A stretch of DNA of 64,000 nucleotides from RHKX01 sp963820055 (GTDB lineage: Bacteria > Actinomycetota > Thermoleophilia > Solirubrobacterales > 70-9). Each line of letters starts with the position of its first letter. The first letter of the stretch is position 1. Shown piece by piece: positions 32,601 to 41,594 of the stretch. The notes under the pieces are model-generated. The model saw only the letters and a list, made by a program, of their open reading frames with translations. It was not told the DNA's origin and ran no database searches. The stretch covers positions 62,001 to 126,000 of the forward strand of contig CAWFYJ010000004.1 in NCBI GenBank assembly GCA_963820055.1, given 5' to 3'. Made by a program: the position numbers and the translations under genes.

Positions 32601-33831
32601 GTTCCAGGACCTCCTCAGCCAGATCGCGATAGCACTGGGCCGCGTTGCTCTGCGGATCGTACTTCAGGACGGAGGCACCCTTCACCGGGGCCTCGGCGAA
32701 CTTGATCGCCTTCCTGATCCGCGACTTGAAGACGAGTTCCCCGAAGTTCTCCTCGAGGATCTCGACGGCCTCCTTGGCGTGGATTGTCCTGGTGTCGAGC
32801 ATCGTCGGCAGGATGCCCTCGATCTGGACGTCCGGGTTGAGGTTCTCCCGGATCATCTCGAGGGTGTTCTGCAGCTGGACGAGCCCGCGCATCGAGAGGT
32901 ACTCGCACTGGACCGGGACGATCACCTTGTCGGCGGCCGTCAGCGCGTTGATCGTCAGCAGCCCGAGACTGGGCGGCGTGTCGATGCACACGAAGTCGTA
33001 ATCGTCGGCGACCTGGGCGAGCGCCTTCTGCAGCGATCGCTCGCGGCCGATCTGGGTGCTCATCGCGATCTCGGCGCCGGCGAGGTCAATCGACGCGACG
33101 GCGATGTCGACCTCGCGGTGCTGGATGATCTCCTTGAGCGGCATGCGCTCGACGAGCACGTGGTAGAGGCTCTTCTCGACCGTGTCGGGGTCGATGCCCT
33201 GGCTCATCGTCAGGTTGCCCTGCGGGTCGAGGTCGACCGCGAGGACGCGGTGGCCGGACTCCGACAGCGCGACCGCCAGGTTGAGTGTCGTGGTCGTCTT
33301 CGCGACGCCGCCCTTCTGGTTGGCGAACGCGAAGACCTTCATCGTCCGCTCCGACGCCGGCGCATCAGGCTCCGGGGCGAAGGGATGGCGGCGCTTCAGG
33401 GTCGGTCCGATCAGCTCGTCGGCGGAGACGCGGCCCTCGTCGGGATCGGGCTCACCGGCGCCCTTGACGGCGCGGCGCAGCTCCTCCTTGTCGAGCTTCC
33501 CGGAGGCGGGCTCGTCGACGGTGGTCGCGGCGACCGGCTCGGCGGCGGGCTCGGGCTCGGCCGATGCCTTGCTCTCGAGCTCGCGGAGCTCGTCGCCGTA
33601 GGGATCGGCGGGGGCACGGTCGACGACCGGCTCCTCGACGGGTACGGGTTCGGGCTCGGGCTCCGGCGCGGCGGCGACGGGCGGCCCCGGCAGGGGAGCC
33701 GGCGAAGCGATGTCGTGCTCGACATGCTCGCGTGCTGCCACCTCGACCTCGGCCTCGGTGCTCTGCGGCTCGCGGGAAGTGTCCTTCTCCGCGGTGCGCC
33801 CTTCCGGATTCTTCCTGTTGAACAAGCCCAT
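32584..33831 (-). CDS. parA: ParA/Soj-family ATPase with long disordered N-terminus
   Basis: Deviant-Walker ATPase of 415 residues. The core begins near residue 164 (MKVFAFANQKGGVAKTTTTLNLA), with the deviant P-loop KGGVAKTT at 173-180, the aspartate of AVDLDPQGNLT, and DTPPSLGLLTINA. The first about 160 residues are acidic and proline-rich, like the extension of the FtsZ encoded next. An internal ATG at 33342 preceded by GGAG could start a form without the extension. ParA proteins position chromosome origins, plasmids or other cargo; no parB gene is adjacent, so it may instead be a ParA-like orphan (as with MinD, MipZ or McdA) that places the FtsZ ring. That is inference. Confidence 0.92.
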   Translation of the reverse strand: MGLFNRKNPEGRTAEKDTSREPQSTEAEVEVAAREHVEHDIASPAPLPGPPVAAAPEPEPEPVPVEEPVVDRAPADPYGDELRELESKASAEPEPAAEPVAATTVDEPASGKLDKEELRRAVKGAGEPDPDEGRVSADELIGPTLKRRHPFAPEPDAPASERTMKVFAFANQKGGVAKTTTTLNLAVALSESGHRVLAVDLDPQGNLTMSQGIDPDTVEKSLYHVLVERMPLKEIIQHREVDIAVASIDLAGAEIAMSTQIGRERSLQKALAQVADDYDFVCIDTPPSLGLLTINALTAADKVIVPVQCEYLSMRGLVQLQNTLEMIRENLNPDVQIEGILPTMLDTRTIHAKEAVEILEENFGELVFKSRIRKAIKFAEAPVKGASVLKYDPQSNAAQCYRDLAEEVLEHGSKE

Positions 33832-33885
33832 GGTGACCGCTTATTCGGCTACCGCACGCGGTTTCCTCCCAATCTTTCCGAACCC

Positions 33886-34827
33886 GTGCCGAGCGCTTGC
33901 GAGAATGGACACATCGCCGGCCTGCTCGACAAGCGGCTCGCCTTCGTCACGGGCAAGGGCGGCGTCGGAAAGACGACCGTCGCATACGCGCTCGGCCTCG
34001 CGGCCGCTGCGGCGGGCAAACGCGCCATCGTCTGCGAGATCGCGAGCCAGGAACGCGGCTCGGCCCTGTTCGGGATCGATCCGATCGGATTCAACGAGGT
34101 CGAGGTCGCCGACGGCCTCTCGGCGATCTCGGTCGACCCCGACAAGATGGTCCGCGAGTACCTCGAGGTCCTCCTGCCCGTGCGGGCGATGGCATCCCTG
34201 CTCTACCGCAGCAACCTGTTCAGCTACCTCGCCGCGGCCACGCCGGGCCTCCAGGAGGTCGTCTCGATCGGCAAGGCATACGAGCTGACGCTCGACGAGC
34301 GACGCTCGCCGGGCGAGCGCGGGACCTACGACGTCGTCATCGTCGACGCCCCGGCCACGGGCCACGGGGTCGGCTTCCTGGAGGCACCGGGGACGTTCCG
34401 GCGGATCGCCCGCGGCGGCCCCCTGGCGGATCAGGCCTCCCGAATCGAGCGGATGATCACCGACACGGAGGCCTCCGGGGTCGGAATCGTCGCCACCCCG
34501 GAGGAGATGGCCGTCAACGAGACCGCCGACCTCGCGGTGGGCCTCGCGGAGGCGGGCGTCGTGCTCGACGAGGTATTCGTCAACGGCCTCTTTCCGGAGC
34601 GTTTCTCGGCCGCCGAGCTCGACCGGGTCCGGGCCGCCCGCGAGGAGCTGCCCTCCGGGGCCCTCGACGCGGCCGTCGCCGAGGCCGAGCGGGCGCAGGT
34701 CCAGCGGATCGAGCTCGAGCGCCTGCGCGGCATCGTCCCCGGCATCCCGATCACCGAGCTGCCGTTCCTGTTCAGGGCCGACTTCGGGGCCGCCGAGCTC
34801 GAGACGCTCGCCGAGGAGCTCGCATGA
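33886..34827 (+). CDS. ArsA/Get3-like ATPase, first of a pair (BagA-like)
   Basis: Deviant-Walker ATPase of the ArsA/Get3 family, about 313 residues from GTG 33886. It shows the P-loop GKGGVGKTTVAYA, VCEIASQERGSALFG, and switch II VIVDAPATGHGVGFL. The membrane-protein-binding or arsenite-binding elements of true Get3/ArsA are not obvious. The start overlaps the next gene's ATG at the 3' end (ATGA). Actinobacteria usually encode two such proteins side by side (M. tuberculosis Rv3679-Rv3680, named BagA and BagB); that pairing fits here. Start codon is uncertain: no ATG lies in frame before the P-loop. It is divergent from parA with 54 bp between. Confidence 0.85.
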   Translation: MPSACENGHIAGLLDKRLAFVTGKGGVGKTTVAYALGLAAAAAGKRAIVCEIASQERGSALFGIDPIGFNEVEVADGLSAISVDPDKMVREYLEVLLPVRAMASLLYRSNLFSYLAAATPGLQEVVSIGKAYELTLDERRSPGERGTYDVVIVDAPATGHGVGFLEAPGTFRRIARGGPLADQASRIERMITDTEASGVGIVATPEEMAVNETADLAVGLAEAGVVLDEVFVNGLFPERFSAAELDRVRAAREELPSGALDAAVAEAERAQVQRIELERLRGIVPGIPITELPFLFRADFGAAELETLAEELA

Positions 34828-35936
34828 GCGCCCACCTCGACGCCATCCTCGCCGGGCGCTCGATCTGCATCTGCGCCGGCTCCGGCGGCGTCGGCAAGAC
34901 GACCACCTCGGCCGCGATCGCCGTCGCGATGGCGGGTCGCGGCCTCAAGGTCGCGGTGCTCACGATCGACCCCGCCAAGCGCCTCGCCGACTCGATCGGC
35001 CTCGAGGAGCTCGGCAACGTCCCCCGCCGGGTGGATCTCGACGGCAGGACCGAGGACGGCGGCGAGCTCTGGGCGATGATGCTCGACTCGAAGGCGACCT
35101 TCGACGAGGTAATCAACCGCTACTCGCCGGATGAAGAGTCGCGTCAGCGGATCATCGACAACCGGATCTACAAGCAGATCTCCGGCGCTCTGGCGGGCTC
35201 TCAGGAGTACATGGCGATGGAGAAGCTCTACGAGCTCGACACCGACGACGACTTCGACCTGTTGATCCTCGACACGCCGCCGTCGCGCAATGCGCTCGAC
35301 TTCCTCGACGCCCCGCGGCGCGTCACCCAGTTCGTCGAGGGCCGGGCGATGCGGCTGTTCATCCGGCCGACCGGGTTCGGGGCCCGCGTCGCCGGCCGCG
35401 GCTTCGCCGTCGTCTCCTCGGTCCTCCGCCGCGTCACCGGCGGCGATCTGATCGCCGACCTCTCCGAGTTCTTCTCGGCGATGGCCGGGCTGCTCGGCGG
35501 ATTCCGGGACCGGGCCGAGCGCGTCGAAGCCCTGCTCAGCGACGAACGGACGACCTTCCTGATCGTCACCGGGCCGGCGGGCGAGCCGATGAAGGAGGCC
35601 GGCTATCTGCGCGGCAAGCTCGAATCGGCCGATCTGCCGCTCGGCGGCGTGATCGTCAACCGCGTTCACACTACGAGCGAGCCCGGGGCCGCCGATGCGG
35701 ACTCACCAGAAGCCCTGGGAGCCGTTCTGGCGGACGAAGACCTCGTCGAGCGGGTCCTGGCGGCCCATGCGGCCAGAACGCTTCTCGCGGGCCGCGACCG
35801 CGAGAACATCGACGAGCTCCGGGCCGGTTCGCCGGGAGTCCCGGTTTTCGAGGTGCCTGAGCTCAGCGACGAGATCCACGATCTCGAGGGCCTGCGCGCC
35901 TTTGCGGCGCTGCTGATGCCGGATGAGGACCGCTGA
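34824..35936 (+). CDS. ArsA/Get3-like ATPase, second of a pair (BagB-like)
   Basis: ArsA/Get3-family ATPase of 370 residues, longer than its partner. The P-loop is GSGGVGKTTTSAAIA, followed by LTIDPAKRLADSIGL and switch II LLILDTPPSRNALDFLDAP, both typical of this half of the pair. A hydrophobic-helical insertion around residues 170-230 (ARVAGRGFAVVSSVLRRVTGGDL; FFSAMAGLLGGF) could be the client-binding region. The ATG at 34824 overlaps the upstream stop, so the two are made together and probably form a heterodimer. The 3' end lies 3 bp from the stop of the opposing unknown gene. In mycobacteria the equivalents bind nucleotide and affect stress tolerance; client proteins are unknown. Confidence 0.87.
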   Translation: MSAHLDAILAGRSICICAGSGGVGKTTTSAAIAVAMAGRGLKVAVLTIDPAKRLADSIGLEELGNVPRRVDLDGRTEDGGELWAMMLDSKATFDEVINRYSPDEESRQRIIDNRIYKQISGALAGSQEYMAMEKLYELDTDDDFDLLILDTPPSRNALDFLDAPRRVTQFVEGRAMRLFIRPTGFGARVAGRGFAVVSSVLRRVTGGDLIADLSEFFSAMAGLLGGFRDRAERVEALLSDERTTFLIVTGPAGEPMKEAGYLRGKLESADLPLGGVIVNRVHTTSEPGAADADSPEALGAVLADEDLVERVLAAHAARTLLAGRDRENIDELRAGSPGVPVFEVPELSDEIHDLEGLRAFAALLMPDEDR

Positions 35937-35939
35937 GGA

Positions 35940-37841
35940 TCAGCCGGCGGCGCGACGCGGTGCGCGGCTGCCGACGGTCCAGTTCGTCTCGGTCCGCGGG
36001 AACAGGTACTGGACCCGTGCCTTGACCTCCTCGCGGTCCATCGGCGGACGCGCGAGTTCGTTGAGGTGGTTGGGCCGAGCCGGGAAGTCCATCGTCGCCC
36101 CGTCGTCGACCTCGTCGAGCCAGCCGGCGCCGGTCGCGGTCCGCGTCGGCTCCTTGAGCGGCTCCTCCTGGATCTCCTCGTCGAGGAAGGTGAACGAGCG
36201 GGTCGGCGCCAGGCCCTCGTCCTCGATGACGGCGTCCTGCTCGTCGTCGGGAAGGATCAGCGGCAGGTGCACCTGCTTGCGCTCGAAGGAGGGAGTCTCC
36301 GCGCCGGGCTCGGGAGCCGGGCTCGCGATCCCCGTCTCGTCCTCGATCTCGGCGGCGATGTCGAAATCGGGCTCGATCCGCGAGGCGACGATCTCCTCGT
36401 CGTCGTTGTCGAAGCCGAGGTCGAGTTCCGACTCGGTCAGCTCCGACTCCGTGGTGACGGGCTCGGTCATCTCCGGCCCGGCGGCAATCGCGTCGATCTC
36501 GATGGCGTCGAAGTCCCACTCGGTGTCGGTGCCGAGCTCGGTCGGCGAGCCCTCTCCGAACGCAAGTCCGTCGGCGAGCAGGGCCTCGTCGGCGGCCGCG
36601 CGGAAGTCGCTGCCGATCTCCCCGGTGACGCCACGGCGCAGAATCGTGCGGAGCAGCTCCTCGACCCGACCGGCGATCTCCGCTGGGCCGGGGGCGCCCT
36701 CGGCGCGCGTCGGCTCACCGCTCCAGAGCTCACGCTCCAGCGAAATCGCCTGCTCGACGACCTGCTTTGCGTCGCCGCGGCCGTTGCGTCCGTCGTCGCC
36801 CTCGGCGAGGGCGGCCACGCGCATCGGCAGGCCGACCCCGGCGGGACCCTCCCCCTCGAGGAGGAAGCGCAGGGCCAGAAGATGGTCGTTGAGGGCGTCG
36901 ACGGCTCCGCGGCGGTCGAGGCCGGCCTCGAAGCGGAGCAGCGCGCGCCGCAGCCTCGCGACCCGCTTGGGGTGCACGGAGACGGTGCGCGACAGGTCGG
37001 CGACGTCGTCGAGATCGATCTCGGTCAGGCGATAGCCGCCCGGGCGCGGCTTGCCGGCTCCGGTTGCGATCCGCCGCCAGCGGTCGCCCGCGACGCGGAC
37101 CCAGCCGTGCGGGCCGAGCCCGACTCCGCCGGGCTTGTGCAGGCGCAGCGTCGTCACGACCCGCTCGAACGTGCGGGCCACGCGGTCACCGGCGCCGCCG
37201 AGGCCGCCGTCCTCGTCGAGCGAGACGCGAGCGCTGATCAGGAAGGTGGGCTCCCAGGCGGCGCCGCCGGGGCGCTCGCCGCGGGCGGCCTCGGAGGGCA
37301 CGTCGACCGCGTCGGCACGGACGATCGCCGCTCCGCTGAGGTCGAGTCGCGTCGCCGGCATCTGAAATCCGATGAGCGGCACGATCGCCTCGACCTCACC
37401 GGTCTCGGGCTCCGCGCACTCTTCGATCTCGGCGACCGCGGAGGCGAACCGGTCGTCGTCGAGCTCGAAATCGGCGACTCCGTCCCAGAGGCGCGCGAGG
37501 AAGTAGGTGACAGCGAGATTGGCGCGCTCGACGGCGTCGACCGGCGGAGCGATGCCGGCGTTCTCGAGGTAGACGCCCGCGACGTCGGCGCGGCGCATCG
37601 TCTCGACGGCCTCGTGAAAGCTGTCGAGCTCACGCAGCTCGCCGGCGTTGTCGCGCACGAACCGGGCCGTCAGCGGCTGGTAGTGACAGAACGAGAAACC
37701 GTCGCCGGCGTCGCCGATCTCATAGGGGATCTCCTGCCCGCCCTCGACGAGGTCGGCGAAGACCTCGGAGGCGTCCCGGGCCAGAGCGGTCAGCGTGTGT
37801 CGTAGATGAAGGTCGCGCACGGGGACGGTCTTCGCCCGCAC
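35940..37841 (-). CDS. Large acidic protein of unknown function
   Basis: Protein of about 633 residues that I do not recognise. The N-terminal about 400 residues look folded and globular (RHTLTALARDASEVFADLVEGG; FCHYQPLTARFVRDNA; VPLIGFQMPATRLDLSG; FERVVTTLRLHKPGGVGLGPHGWVRV), with a helical stretch carrying RVARLRRALLRFEAGL and ALRFLLEGEG. The last about 200 residues are acidic and mostly disordered, ending PRAKARVQ-type motifs near VQYLFPRTETNWTVG. No membrane or signal segments. The frame opens at TTG 37862; GTG 37841 has an AGGA ribosome site 8 bp upstream and is preferred, and GTG 37820 is a third option. It converges on the Get3-like pair and sits beside the HxlR regulator. Confidence 0.65.
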   Translation of the reverse strand: MRAKTVPVRDLHLRHTLTALARDASEVFADLVEGGQEIPYEIGDAGDGFSFCHYQPLTARFVRDNAGELRELDSFHEAVETMRRADVAGVYLENAGIAPPVDAVERANLAVTYFLARLWDGVADFELDDDRFASAVAEIEECAEPETGEVEAIVPLIGFQMPATRLDLSGAAIVRADAVDVPSEAARGERPGGAAWEPTFLISARVSLDEDGGLGGAGDRVARTFERVVTTLRLHKPGGVGLGPHGWVRVAGDRWRRIATGAGKPRPGGYRLTEIDLDDVADLSRTVSVHPKRVARLRRALLRFEAGLDRRGAVDALNDHLLALRFLLEGEGPAGVGLPMRVAALAEGDDGRNGRGDAKQVVEQAISLERELWSGEPTRAEGAPGPAEIAGRVEELLRTILRRGVTGEIGSDFRAAADEALLADGLAFGEGSPTELGTDTEWDFDAIEIDAIAAGPEMTEPVTTESELTESELDLGFDNDDEEIVASRIEPDFDIAAEIEDETGIASPAPEPGAETPSFERKQVHLPLILPDDEQDAVIEDEGLAPTRSFTFLDEEIQEEPLKEPTRTATGAGWLDEVDDGATMDFPARPNHLNELARPPMDREEVKARVQYLFPRTETNWTVGSRAPRRAAG

Positions 37842-37881
37842 CGGCGACGTTCCTGCCTGCAACTTTCCGCCCAGAAAGAGG

Positions 37882-38232
37882 TCAGGCCGCGACGGACTCG
37901 CGCTGGTCGGCCTTCTCGCCGACTCCGAGCCAGCGAGCGCCGTACTCGCGCATGTCGTCGATCAGGGGGGACAGAGCCCTCCCCTTCTCGGTCAGCGCGT
38001 ACTCGACGCGGGGCGGCACCTCGGGATAGGTGTGCCGCTCGACGACGCCGCATTCCTCGAGCGCCCGGAGCCGCAACGACAGGGTCCGCGGGCTGATGCC
38101 GTCGAGCGAGCGCTCGAGTTCGCAGAAGCGGCGGTTACCCGTGGAGAGGTCGCGGATGACGAGCAGAGTCCACTTGCCGGAGATGATCTCGGCACATGCA
38201 CAGACGGGGCAATCGGGATCTGATGTCGCCAT
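37882..38232 (-). CDS. HxlR-family transcriptional regulator
   Basis: Winged-helix repressor or activator of 116 residues. The family hallmark is CPVCACAEIISGKWTLLVIRDLSTGNRRFCELERSLDGISPRTLSLRLRALEECGVVER, covering the N-terminal cysteines, the recognition helix and the wing. HxlR proteins often sense electrophiles or oxidants through the N-terminal cysteine, and here three cysteines sit within six residues. The ATG at 38232 follows AGGAG closely, which decides the start over an upstream ATG at 38277. The AT-rich region upstream (38272-38303) with ACTTCAGGAAGT could hold an operator. The target gene is not evident. Confidence 0.9.
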   Translation of the reverse strand: MATSDPDCPVCACAEIISGKWTLLVIRDLSTGNRRFCELERSLDGISPRTLSLRLRALEECGVVERHTYPEVPPRVEYALTEKGRALSPLIDDMREYGARWLGVGEKADQRESVAA

Positions 38233-38288
38233 GGTCTCCTGAAGGGCGCGGGTCGTTCGGCACGCGCTCTTCCTCAAAAGAATAGCAA

Positions 38289-38302
38289 TACTTCAGGAAG
38301 TG
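38289..38302. promoter_or_regulatory. Short AT-rich palindrome upstream of hxlR-type gene
   Basis: ACTTCAGGAAGT is an inverted repeat of 5 bp arms around AG, inside an unusually AT-rich stretch (38272-38303) between the pilT stop and the HxlR gene. HxlR regulators commonly bind dyads near their own promoters, so this is a candidate operator. It overlaps the end of pilT, so coincidence with coding sequence is possible. Confidence 0.35.
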
Positions 38303-39444
38303 AAGTGCGGACTCGGTACCGTTTCGGCACCGGGCGTTCCGCCGAGCTGGGAGATGTCGCTGGCGCGCTCTCCGCCCGCCGCGAGCATCAGCTTGAAGTC
38401 GTGCGGGCTCGAGGCGTAATCCATCGCGACGCGCTCGGAGACGAGGCCGCTCTGGACCTGCGCGAGCAGCGACTGGTCGAAGGTCTGCATCCCGTAATAG
38501 TCGCCCTCGGCGATCACCTGGCTGATCTTCCCGGTCTCCTCGGGGTTGAGGATCAGGTCCTCGACCCGGCCGGTGACGATCATCACCTCGCAAGCGGCGA
38601 CGCGCCCGTTTCCGTCAACGGTCGGGACCAGCCGCTGCGAGACGGCGCCGCGCAGCGTCGAGGCCAGCATCACCCGCGCCTGCTGTTGCAGGTGCGGCGG
38701 GAAGAAGTCGATGATCCGGTTGATCGTCTCGGTCGCGTCGAGGGTGTGGAGCGTCGAGAGGACGAGGTGGCCGGTCTCGGCGGCGCTCAGAGCCGTGCGG
38801 ACCGTCTCCTCGTCGCGCATCTCGCCGATCAGGATCACATCGGGGTCCTGACGGAGGACCCGGCGCATCGCCCGCGGGAAGCTCTTCGTATCGGAGCCGA
38901 CCTCGCGCTGGTTGATTATCGAGCGCTTGTCGGCGTGCAGGTACTCGATCGGATCCTCGAGCGTGATCACGTGCTCGGCCCGAGTCTCGTTGATGTGGTC
39001 GATCATCGCCGCGAGCGTCGTCGACTTGCCGGAACCGGTGGTTCCGGTCAGAAGGATGATTCCGCGCCGCTCCTCGGCGAGGCCGCGAATCGCCGGCGGC
39101 AGACCGAGATCCTCGATGGTCCGGATCTGGTACGGGATCGCGCGGCAGACGATCGAGATCGAGCCGCGCTGGCGGAAGGCGTTGACCCGGAACCGCGAGA
39201 CGCGCGGAATCGAGTACGAGAAGTCGGCCTCGCCCTCCTCGTCGAACTCCGCGCGGGCCGGCAGGGCGCCGACCAGGGTGCGGAGCGCCTCTTCGGTGTC
39301 GTCGGTGGTCAGCAGCTGGGCGCCGGGGATCCCACCGAGCGTGCCGTGGATGCGGACCATCGGCGGCGCCCCGACCTTCAGATGCAGGTCGGAGCCTTCG
39401 CTCTGGACGACGTAGCGCAGCGCATCATCAACCTGGAAGGGCAT
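38293..39444 (-). CDS. pilT: PilT-family type IV pilus retraction ATPase
   Basis: Hexameric secretion ATPase of 383 residues. The N-terminal PAS-like domain starts MPFQVDDALRYVVQSEGSDLHL, where SDLHLKVG is the PilT/GspE-type entry. The RecA domain carries Walker A GTTGSGKST, the Asp box (ITLEDPIEYLH), Walker B (DPDVILIGEMRDEET) and the His box STLHTLDA. GMQTFDQSL near the C-terminus is typical of PilT rather than PilB. It should power twitching-type retraction. No other pilus gene is adjacent. The ATG at 39444 matches family starts; the frame continues upstream into repeat copy B, but that extension has no similarity to PilT. Confidence 0.93.
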   Translation of the reverse strand: MPFQVDDALRYVVQSEGSDLHLKVGAPPMVRIHGTLGGIPGAQLLTTDDTEEALRTLVGALPARAEFDEEGEADFSYSIPRVSRFRVNAFRQRGSISIVCRAIPYQIRTIEDLGLPPAIRGLAEERRGIILLTGTTGSGKSTTLAAMIDHINETRAEHVITLEDPIEYLHADKRSIINQREVGSDTKSFPRAMRRVLRQDPDVILIGEMRDEETVRTALSAAETGHLVLSTLHTLDATETINRIIDFFPPHLQQQARVMLASTLRGAVSQRLVPTVDGNGRVAACEVMIVTGRVEDLILNPEETGKISQVIAEGDYYGMQTFDQSLLAQVQSGLVSERVAMDYASSPHDFKLMLAAGGERASDISQLGGTPGAETVPSPHFTS

Positions 39445-39535
39445 GCCCCCCCTATCGGCCCGCCGCGAAAACGCTTGAGCCCTGACGGCTCGCGACCGCG
39501 CGGCTCGGAGACCCAGCCCGGCCCTCCGCCCCGTC

Positions 39536-39641
39536 ACTGACGAGGTCGCGAGCCCGCTGATCAAGGAAGAGGCCGGCGACGCGACCTATTTGGTCGCGAG
39601 CCGGCCGATGACGCCGAGCAGCGGCCTCGCGACCCGTCAGT
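39536..39641. repeat. Structured intergenic hairpin repeat, copy B
   Basis: Second copy, 106 bp. Arms 39536-39559 and 39619-39641 pair as 6 bp, the same C/C mismatch (39553/39625), 9 bp, the same bulged A (39543), then 7 bp. The inner hairpin is perfect here: CGCGACC (39580-39586) with GGTCGCG (39592-39598) and a five-base loop. The arm sequence between mismatch and bulge differs from copies A and C but remains fully paired. The right arm overlaps the stop codon (39637-39639) of the zinc-ribbon gene. It separates that gene from pilT on the minus strand. Confidence 0.87.
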
Positions 39642-40002
39642 CGGGGCGGCGGCCGCCCTTGCGTGCTTTACGGACGGCGCCGATCGAGGCGCGGGCGGCC
39701 TTGGCGATCTCGCCCTCGGTCCGGTCGGGATCGCGGGCGATCTCGAAGTCGACCACCGCGGCGGAACGCAGCTTCGCCCGGTCGGCGGTGCTGACGCTCT
39801 GGCCGCCGGCCTTCTCGACGGCCTGCTCCATGGCGCGCTCGCGACGGCAGACGAGGCAGTAGTAGAGCCCCTTCTCCTTGACCCAGTTCGGAGGCGTTGC
39901 GGCCCCGAGTCCCTCGGTCCAGCGGCTGGTCACCTCACAACGCGCGCAGGTGAACTCCACGACGTCGCTCTTGGCAGGTCTTGTCTTGGTGGCGGTACTC
40001 AT
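39637..40002 (-). CDS. Zinc-ribbon protein with C-terminal helix-turn-helix-like segment
   Basis: Protein of 121 residues, function unknown. The first half has a four-cysteine zinc-ribbon pattern: CARC near residue 20, then CLVC near residue 52, with an aromatic, tryptophan-containing stretch between (SRWTEGLGAATPPNWVKEKGLYY). The second half is helical and basic and ends with EGEIAKAARASIGAVRKARK, which resembles a helix-turn-helix. It could bind DNA, RNA or RNA polymerase. The ATG at 40002 is preceded by GGAG about 14 bp upstream; an in-frame upstream start is poorer. It follows sigA by 137 bp on the same strand, separated by strong hairpins. Confidence 0.7.
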   Translation of the reverse strand: MSTATKTRPAKSDVVEFTCARCEVTSRWTEGLGAATPPNWVKEKGLYYCLVCRRERAMEQAVEKAGGQSVSTADRAKLRSAAVVDFEIARDPDRTEGEIAKAARASIGAVRKARKGGRRPD

Positions 40003-40090
40003 TGTTTTCTTTGCTCCGTTCGTCGTGCATGGGCGCCGGGCCATTCCGGTGGCGGCGTCCGGTTCTGAGGTCTGAGGTCTTCTTTTCCGG

Positions 40091-40130
40091 CGGCCCCGGG
40101 CGGGGGCCGGGCGCCCGGGAGACCCGGGCG
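40091..40130 (-). terminator. Two strong hairpins downstream of sigA
   Basis: About 10 bp past the sigA stop the minus strand has an 8-bp perfect stem (40112-40119 with 40123-40130, loop of 3). It is followed by a 7-bp stem (40091-40097 with 40103-40109, loop of 5). A short A-rich, not U-rich, tract follows. GC-rich hairpins without a U-run are common as terminators in actinobacteria, so termination or mRNA 3' protection is likely. Confidence 0.6.
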
Positions 40131-40139
40131 GCTTGGGCG

Positions 40140-41237
<1,098 letters not shown>

Positions 41238-41594
41238 TCCGAGTCCTCTTGCTCCGTTCTTTGGGTTCGTTCTCGGGGTTCCGTGCGCCGCATGGGCCCG
41301 GTCCTGTGCATCGGGCGCCGATGCTCTCGGCATGAGTCGCGGCTGCGAAATACCGGACCCGCCGTCCAGTCTCTGCCACGGTTCGTATGTCTGCCGGCGT
41401 CAGGCGTAAACCCCGCGAAGGCTCATTGTATGTACTTTACTTTCTGAAGTCAAGCCGAATTCGGCCGATTCTCGTCCGATCCAGGGTCCGCTACACCGGG
41501 ACCGTTACCCGGTTACTCACTGAATAACGCGCGAGGTGGCGGGTAGTTGCGGTGCGGCGGCGCGTTCGTCCTCCAAACAAGGTGAAATAGCCCC
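41238..41594. other. Divergent intergenic region between sigA and the 41595 gene
   Basis: This 357-bp gene-free region contains the minus-strand sigA promoter (41425-41453) and a leader of about 180 nt for sigA. On the plus strand the sequence just before the gene at 41595 includes ACAAGGTGAAAT, a ribosome site. An AT-rich patch at 41424-41454 is conspicuous against the GC-rich surroundings. I see no small ORF or strong hairpin. Confidence 0.6.
41425..41453 (-). promoter_or_regulatory. Sigma-70-type promoter of sigA
   Basis: On the minus strand TTGACT (41448-41453) and TACAAT (41425-41430) are separated by exactly 17 bp, differing from the TTGACA/TATAAT consensus at one position each. Transcription should start near 41418, giving a leader of about 180 nt before the sigA ATG at 41237. 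Such a promoter would be read by SigA itself. Confidence 0.82.

Noticed and set aside
39445..39564. N-terminal extension of PilT by 40 residues
   Set aside because: The extension is arginine-rich, overlaps hairpin repeat copy B, and has no PilT similarity. The ATG at 39444 matches the family start.
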